7,525 bases of DNA, taken from NCBI GenBank assembly GCA_903847495.1, contig CAINDT010000490.1, positions 1-7,525 of the forward strand. Direction: 5' to 3'. Shown piece by piece: positions 4,923 to 7,525 of the stretch; the stretch's first letter is position 1; the number at the start of each line of letters is the position of its first letter. This DNA comes from an uncultured Actinomycetes bacterium. GTDB lineage: Bacteria > Actinomycetota > Thermoleophilia > Gaiellales > F1-60-MAGs149. Below the pieces are notes generated by a model, which saw only the letters and a program-made list of their open reading frames with translations, was not told the DNA's origin and ran no database searches. A program made the translations under genes and the position numbers.

Positions 4923-7325
4923 TGCACCGGCACGTTTCTGATCCAGACGGACGGTGCGTCCTTGCTGGTGCCGAATGGCGGCACGGTCACCATCAAGGGC
5001 GACGCGGGGAACCTCCTCTACGACATCGGAGATACCGGAACGTGGTACCTCCTGACCGCCTCGCATCAGATCGACGTGGACTTCGACGGCTGCGCCGGCA
5101 CGGTCACCTTCGACGGGACCGCGAGCCCGATCTCCATCGTGAACTCGATCACCGTGCGCGATGGAGGCGCCTCGTCGCAGCTGCGGGTCAAGGGCACGAT
5201 CAAGACGACAGACACGGGTGGACAGATCTTCATCGCCGCGACGGTGCCGACGCAATTGATCGGCTCGACAACCTTCGAGGGCAATGCCGCGGGGCCGATG
5301 AACGTCACGTACCTCAGCCTCGCGGGGCCGATCGACGGCGCGTACCCGCTGACCATCGCCTACGGCAACGCCGGCGCGGCGGGCATGAGCACCGTGGCGT
5401 TCACCGGCGGGGTCGGTGCGACCATCTCGCCGACGACACTCGCCGTCGATGCAGGTTCAGCTCGCGTTGTCGGCACGGTGCAGACCAGCGGCGTGCAGAC
5501 GTGGTCGTCCTCGACCACGATCACCCTTGAGGATGCCGATGCGACGCTTCGTGCGCCGCGCGTGACGCAGCTCGGCGGCGTGGAGTGCGGCACCTGCGCC
5601 GCGACGCGGCATCTGACCATCGACGTGACCGAGGCGAGTCCCGGCAGCACCTTCAACGATCTCGGGAGCGCGGCGACAGGGCCCGACGAGTGGGACTTCC
5701 AGCTGGTAAAGGACGGCGCGGGCACGCTGGCCTATGGCTCACGGGCCTACCGCTCTCGCTACACCGGCGGCACGGTCGTGAACGCCGGCACACTGCGCGT
5801 CACCCATGCCAACGCGCTCTCGACCGGGTCGGTCTCCGTCGGCGCAGCGGGCACGCTCGAGCTGGCCGGGGTCGATGTGGGATCCGGTGGGCCGATCACG
5901 CCGTCGGGCTTCGGCCTGGAGGGCACGCTGCGCAGTGCCGGTAGTGCGAGCGTCATGCGGGTGCCGATCACGCTGCTCGACGACGCGGCGATCATCGCCG
6001 GCTCGACCGCGCCGCTCGACGTCACGTCCTATCTTGCCGGGGGTGCGCACGACGTCTCCGTCGAAGGTCCCGTGGACTTCGGAGCCATGGTCGCGACGAC
6101 CGGGAGCGTGCGCGTGCAGCCGGCCACCATGTGGCTCCCCGAGCAGTCGTTGACCACCACCGGCGGTCTCGTCGTCGACGGCATCCTCGAACTGCACGCG
6201 CAGAACCTTACGCTCGCAGCAGCCAGCCTGTCCGGCGCCGCGACGGGGCAGATACGCTGCGCGTCGCCGGGTGGCCCGCACTCCTGCGGTCAGCTCGCCG
6301 TCGATGTCTCCGGGTCGGGGACGTTCGCGGGCGCGATCGGCGGCGGGATGGGGCTGGATACGGCCCGGAACTTCTCGCTGCTGAAGGACGGCAGCGGCCT
6401 AGTGATCCTGACTGGAGCCAACGCGATCACGGGGACGACGAGCGTCGAGCGCGGCGAGCTGCACGTCACGGGCTCAATCGGCACCGGGCTCAGCACCGGC
6501 AACGTCTCCGTCGCGTCCGGCGCGACGCTCTCCGGCAGTGGCGATGTCGGCGGCACGCTGGCCGGCGACGGTCTGGGGCTGTCTGTCAGCGGGCGTCTCG
6601 CTCTCGACACGCCGGGCGGTCCGCAGCAGATGACCACCGCCTTGCTGGGACTGACCGGCGGAACCTTCGCGGTCGGCGTGGACTCGGCGGCTGCCCACTC
6701 CCAGCTGCTCGCAGCATCGGGGTACGTCTGGCTCATCGCCGAGCCAGCCCTCAGTGTGCGCGCCGGAACGGGGCTCGCCGCTGGGGATGTCGTGACGATC
6801 GTGCGCAAGACACACCCGGACGCGATCGTCGGCACCTTCGCAGGCCTGCCCGAGGGCGCCATCGTCACACCCATCAGCGGGGCGGGGACGTTCCGCATCT
6901 CCTACGTCGGCGGCGATGGCAACGACATCACGCTCACGTACATCGCACCGCCCGTTCAGCCAGCCGCCGTGACGGCCCCCGCACGTGCGTCCGAGACATC
7001 CTCGGAACCCGCCATCCGCACCGCGAAACCGGCGATCGGCACCGCCGGCACGTTAACGACGCCCGTGACGGTCGCCGGCCCCGGCACGATCGCGCAGACC
7101 GCATCGATCGCCGGCGGTGCGCGCGCCAAGGCTGCCGTCTACTGCACGGCGAAGCTCGTCGTCAAGCGCGCCGGCTCCTACAAGGTGAAGTGCACGCCGA
7201 GCAAGGCGATGCGCGCGCGCCTCCGCACCGGCGCGTTGAAGCTGCGCGTCACCACGACCTTCGCGCCGAAGACCGGTAGCGTGACCAGCAGCACGGCCGC
7301 CGTCGTCGTGCCGCGCAGGCGCTGA
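4836..7325 (+). CDS. Exported beta-rich protein with autotransporter-associated (PATR-like) repeats
   Basis: An 829-aa exported protein of unknown role. Residues 1-29 form a signal peptide (KSRFAWR, then a hydrophobic stretch, cleavage likely after AQA before C30). The mature part is rich in Gly, Thr, Ser, Ala and Val in short beta-strand patterns. GTVQTSGVQTW (213-223) resembles strands in autotransporter passengers, and two units begin LVKDGAGTL (290) and LLKDGSGLV (515), like the autotransporter-associated beta-strand repeat. FRISYVGGDGNDITLTY (686-702) is the usual end of such passengers. A Pro/Ala/Thr linker (about 704-760) leads to a basic domain with C770 and C786, ending VVVPRRR. The eight cysteines (C30, C86, a CGTC pair, an RC/SC pair, C770, C786) could pair as disulfides. 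There is no C-terminal beta-barrel, LPXTG or transmembrane anchor. It is probably an extracellular or surface fibre or adhesin-like protein. It is divergent from the catabolic operon and not evidently related to it. Confidence 0.85.
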   Translation: MPKSRFAWRLVLVMIAIAVPLVGAGAAQACTGTFLIQTDGASLLVPNGGTVTIKGDAGNLLYDIGDTGTWYLLTASHQIDVDFDGCAGTVTFDGTASPISIVNSITVRDGGASSQLRVKGTIKTTDTGGQIFIAATVPTQLIGSTTFEGNAAGPMNVTYLSLAGPIDGAYPLTIAYGNAGAAGMSTVAFTGGVGATISPTTLAVDAGSARVVGTVQTSGVQTWSSSTTITLEDADATLRAPRVTQLGGVECGTCAATRHLTIDVTEASPGSTFNDLGSAATGPDEWDFQLVKDGAGTLAYGSRAYRSRYTGGTVVNAGTLRVTHANALSTGSVSVGAAGTLELAGVDVGSGGPITPSGFGLEGTLRSAGSASVMRVPITLLDDAAIIAGSTAPLDVTSYLAGGAHDVSVEGPVDFGAMVATTGSVRVQPATMWLPEQSLTTTGGLVVDGILELHAQNLTLAAASLSGAATGQIRCASPGGPHSCGQLAVDVSGSGTFAGAIGGGMGLDTARNFSLLKDGSGLVILTGANAITGTTSVERGELHVTGSIGTGLSTGNVSVASGATLSGSGDVGGTLAGDGLGLSVSGRLALDTPGGPQQMTTALLGLTGGTFAVGVDSAAAHSQLLAASGYVWLIAEPALSVRAGTGLAAGDVVTIVRKTHPDAIVGTFAGLPEGAIVTPISGAGTFRISYVGGDGNDITLTYIAPPVQPAAVTAPARASETSSEPAIRTAKPAIGTAGTLTTPVTVAGPGTIAQTASIAGGARAKAAVYCTAKLVVKRAGSYKVKCTPSKAMRARLRTGALKLRVTTTFAPKTGSVTSSTAAVVVPRRR
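5697..5855 (+). repeat. First PATR-like beta-strand repeat unit (protein level)
   Basis: Residues about 288-340 read LVKDGAGTLAYG, then YTGGTVVNAGTLRV, then LSTGSVSVGAAGTLEL. The pattern of K-x-G-x-G-x-L, T-x-V-x-x-G-x-L and V-x-x-G-A/G-T-L is that of the autotransporter-associated beta-strand repeat. It aligns with the second unit about 225 residues later. Confidence 0.7.
6372..6533 (+). repeat. Second PATR-like beta-strand repeat unit (protein level)
   Basis: Residues about 513-566 read LLKDGSGLVILTGANAITG, then TTSVERGELHV, then LSTGNVSVASGATLSGSG. The order of motifs is the same as in the first unit, including the shared LSTG-[SN]-VSV segment. The DNA of the two units is not closely repeated, so this is an old or family-level repeat and not a recent duplication. 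Confidence 0.7.
7134..7322 (+). other. Basic C-terminal two-cysteine domain of the beta-repeat protein
   Basis: Residues about 767-829 carry C770 and C786 separated by 15 residues, many Lys/Arg, and alternating hydrophobic residues (KLVVKRAGSYKVKC, then LKLRVTTTF), ending VVVPRRR. The layout suggests a small beta-sandwich closed by a disulfide. I recall similar tails on secreted proteins of Solirubrobacterales. It may help surface retention, but nothing in the sequence proves that. Confidence 0.45.
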
Positions 7326-7386
7326 GCGCGCAACCCGTTCGTGCGTCAGCCAGTAGGCTGCCTGTGACCCGAGACCGGAGAGCGCC
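7326..7386 (+). promoter_or_regulatory. Intergenic region before gad: candidate -10, small hairpin and ribosome binding site
   Basis: TAGGCT at 7354-7359 fits the TAnnnT -10 pattern and would start transcription near 7366. GGAG at 7377-7380, 6 nt before the ATG, is a good ribosome binding site. A perfect 5-bp inverted repeat CAGCC-AGTA-GGCTG (7347-7360) overlaps the -10. It has no T-run, so it is at best a weak terminator for the upstream gene. No good -35 is visible. Confidence 0.4.
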
Positions 7387-7525
7387 ATGCTGTCGAAGCA
7401 CGAGCAGGACGACACCCAGATCGCGCCGCTGTACGGCACGCGGGCCATGGTGGACCCGATTCCGAAGTGGCGATTGGCGGACGGCGAGATGTCCGGCGAC
7501 GCCGCGTACCAGATCATTCACGACG
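7387..7525 (+). CDS. gad: Glutamate decarboxylase, N-terminal fragment (cut by window edge)
   Basis: The 46 visible residues begin MLSKHEQDD, then IAPLYGTRAMVDPIPKWRL, then GEMSGDAAYQIIHD. This matches the N-terminus of PLP-dependent glutamate decarboxylases of the GadA/GadB type, where YGTRAM..PIPK.RLP..EM....AYQ.I.DEL is characteristic, especially in actinobacteria. The enzyme converts L-glutamate to GABA and CO2, consuming a proton, and usually serves acid resistance or GABA metabolism. The PLP lysine and the rest of the catalytic domain lie outside the window, so an intact gene cannot be confirmed. The ATG is supported by GGAG 6 nt upstream. It follows the exported beta-repeat protein by 61 bp on the same strand, probably as a separate transcription unit. 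Confidence 0.88.
   Translation, partial: MLSKHEQDDTQIAPLYGTRAMVDPIPKWRLADGEMSGDAAYQIIHD

Noticed and set aside
4914..4925. Lipoprotein lipobox at C30 of the beta-repeat protein
   Set aside because: The residues before Cys are A-Q-A; Gln at -2 and Ala at -3 are a poor lipobox, while AQA is a good type I cleavage site.
6906..6935. GGDGND resembling an RTX calcium-binding nonapeptide
   Set aside because: It occurs only once. RTX domains need tandem GGxGxDxLx repeats; this is the common closing motif of PATR-type passengers.
6131..7279. A 382-codon open frame on the plus strand inside the beta-repeat protein gene
   Set aside because: Out-of-frame shadow with Arg-rich composition; the other frame has a signal peptide and repeat motifs.
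1..7525. Mobile elements, CRISPR arrays, toxin-antitoxin or phage-defence genes
   Set aside because: I saw no direct repeats with regular spacers, no terminal inverted repeats, no transposase or integrase motifs, and all coding space is accounted for by five ordinary genes.

Overview
The window is high-GC DNA with long, tightly packed genes. It most likely comes from an actinobacterium, and the order Solirubrobacterales (class Thermoleophilia) is my best guess. The guess rests on the GTG start and coding style, the actinobacterial look of the glutamate decarboxylase N-terminus, and the basic two-cysteine C-terminal domain ending in VVVPRRR on the secreted protein, which I associate with that lineage. 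The assignment is inference from memory, not a search result.

Positions 1-4700 (minus strand) hold a compact three-gene operon. Transcription order is: a 685-aa ene-reductase of the 2,4-dienoyl-CoA reductase/old yellow enzyme type (4700->2643); a 352-aa alpha/beta hydrolase of the homoserine O-acetyltransferase-like superfamily (2637->1579); and a type I Baeyer-Villiger monooxygenase (1577->window edge, lacking only its last residues). The gaps are 5 nt and 1 nt, so the genes are almost certainly co-transcribed and translationally coupled. Together they read as a catabolic cascade: reduce the C=C of an enone, insert oxygen next to the resulting ketone to give an ester or lactone, then hydrolyse it. 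The natural substrate cannot be read from the sequence; a cyclic enone, terpenoid or steroid-like compound would fit. The ene-reductase lacks one of the four cysteines that normally hold the family's [4Fe-4S] cluster.

Positions 4701-4835 are a divergent intergenic region. It carries a strong ribosome binding site for the operon, a weak imperfect palindrome that could be an operator, and a TACCAT box placed so that the plus-strand gene may be leaderless.

Positions 4836-7325 (plus strand) encode an 829-aa exported protein built of beta-rich autotransporter-passenger-like repeats. It has no autotransporter beta-barrel and no recognisable wall anchor, and ends in a linker plus a basic two-cysteine domain. 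Its role is unknown; a surface or extracellular structural/adhesive role is the likeliest.

Positions 7387-7525 (plus strand) begin a glutamate decarboxylase gene cut by the window edge. It has its own ribosome binding site and a possible promoter, and no evident functional link to the neighbours. I saw no RNA genes, insertion sequences, CRISPR arrays or attachment sites.
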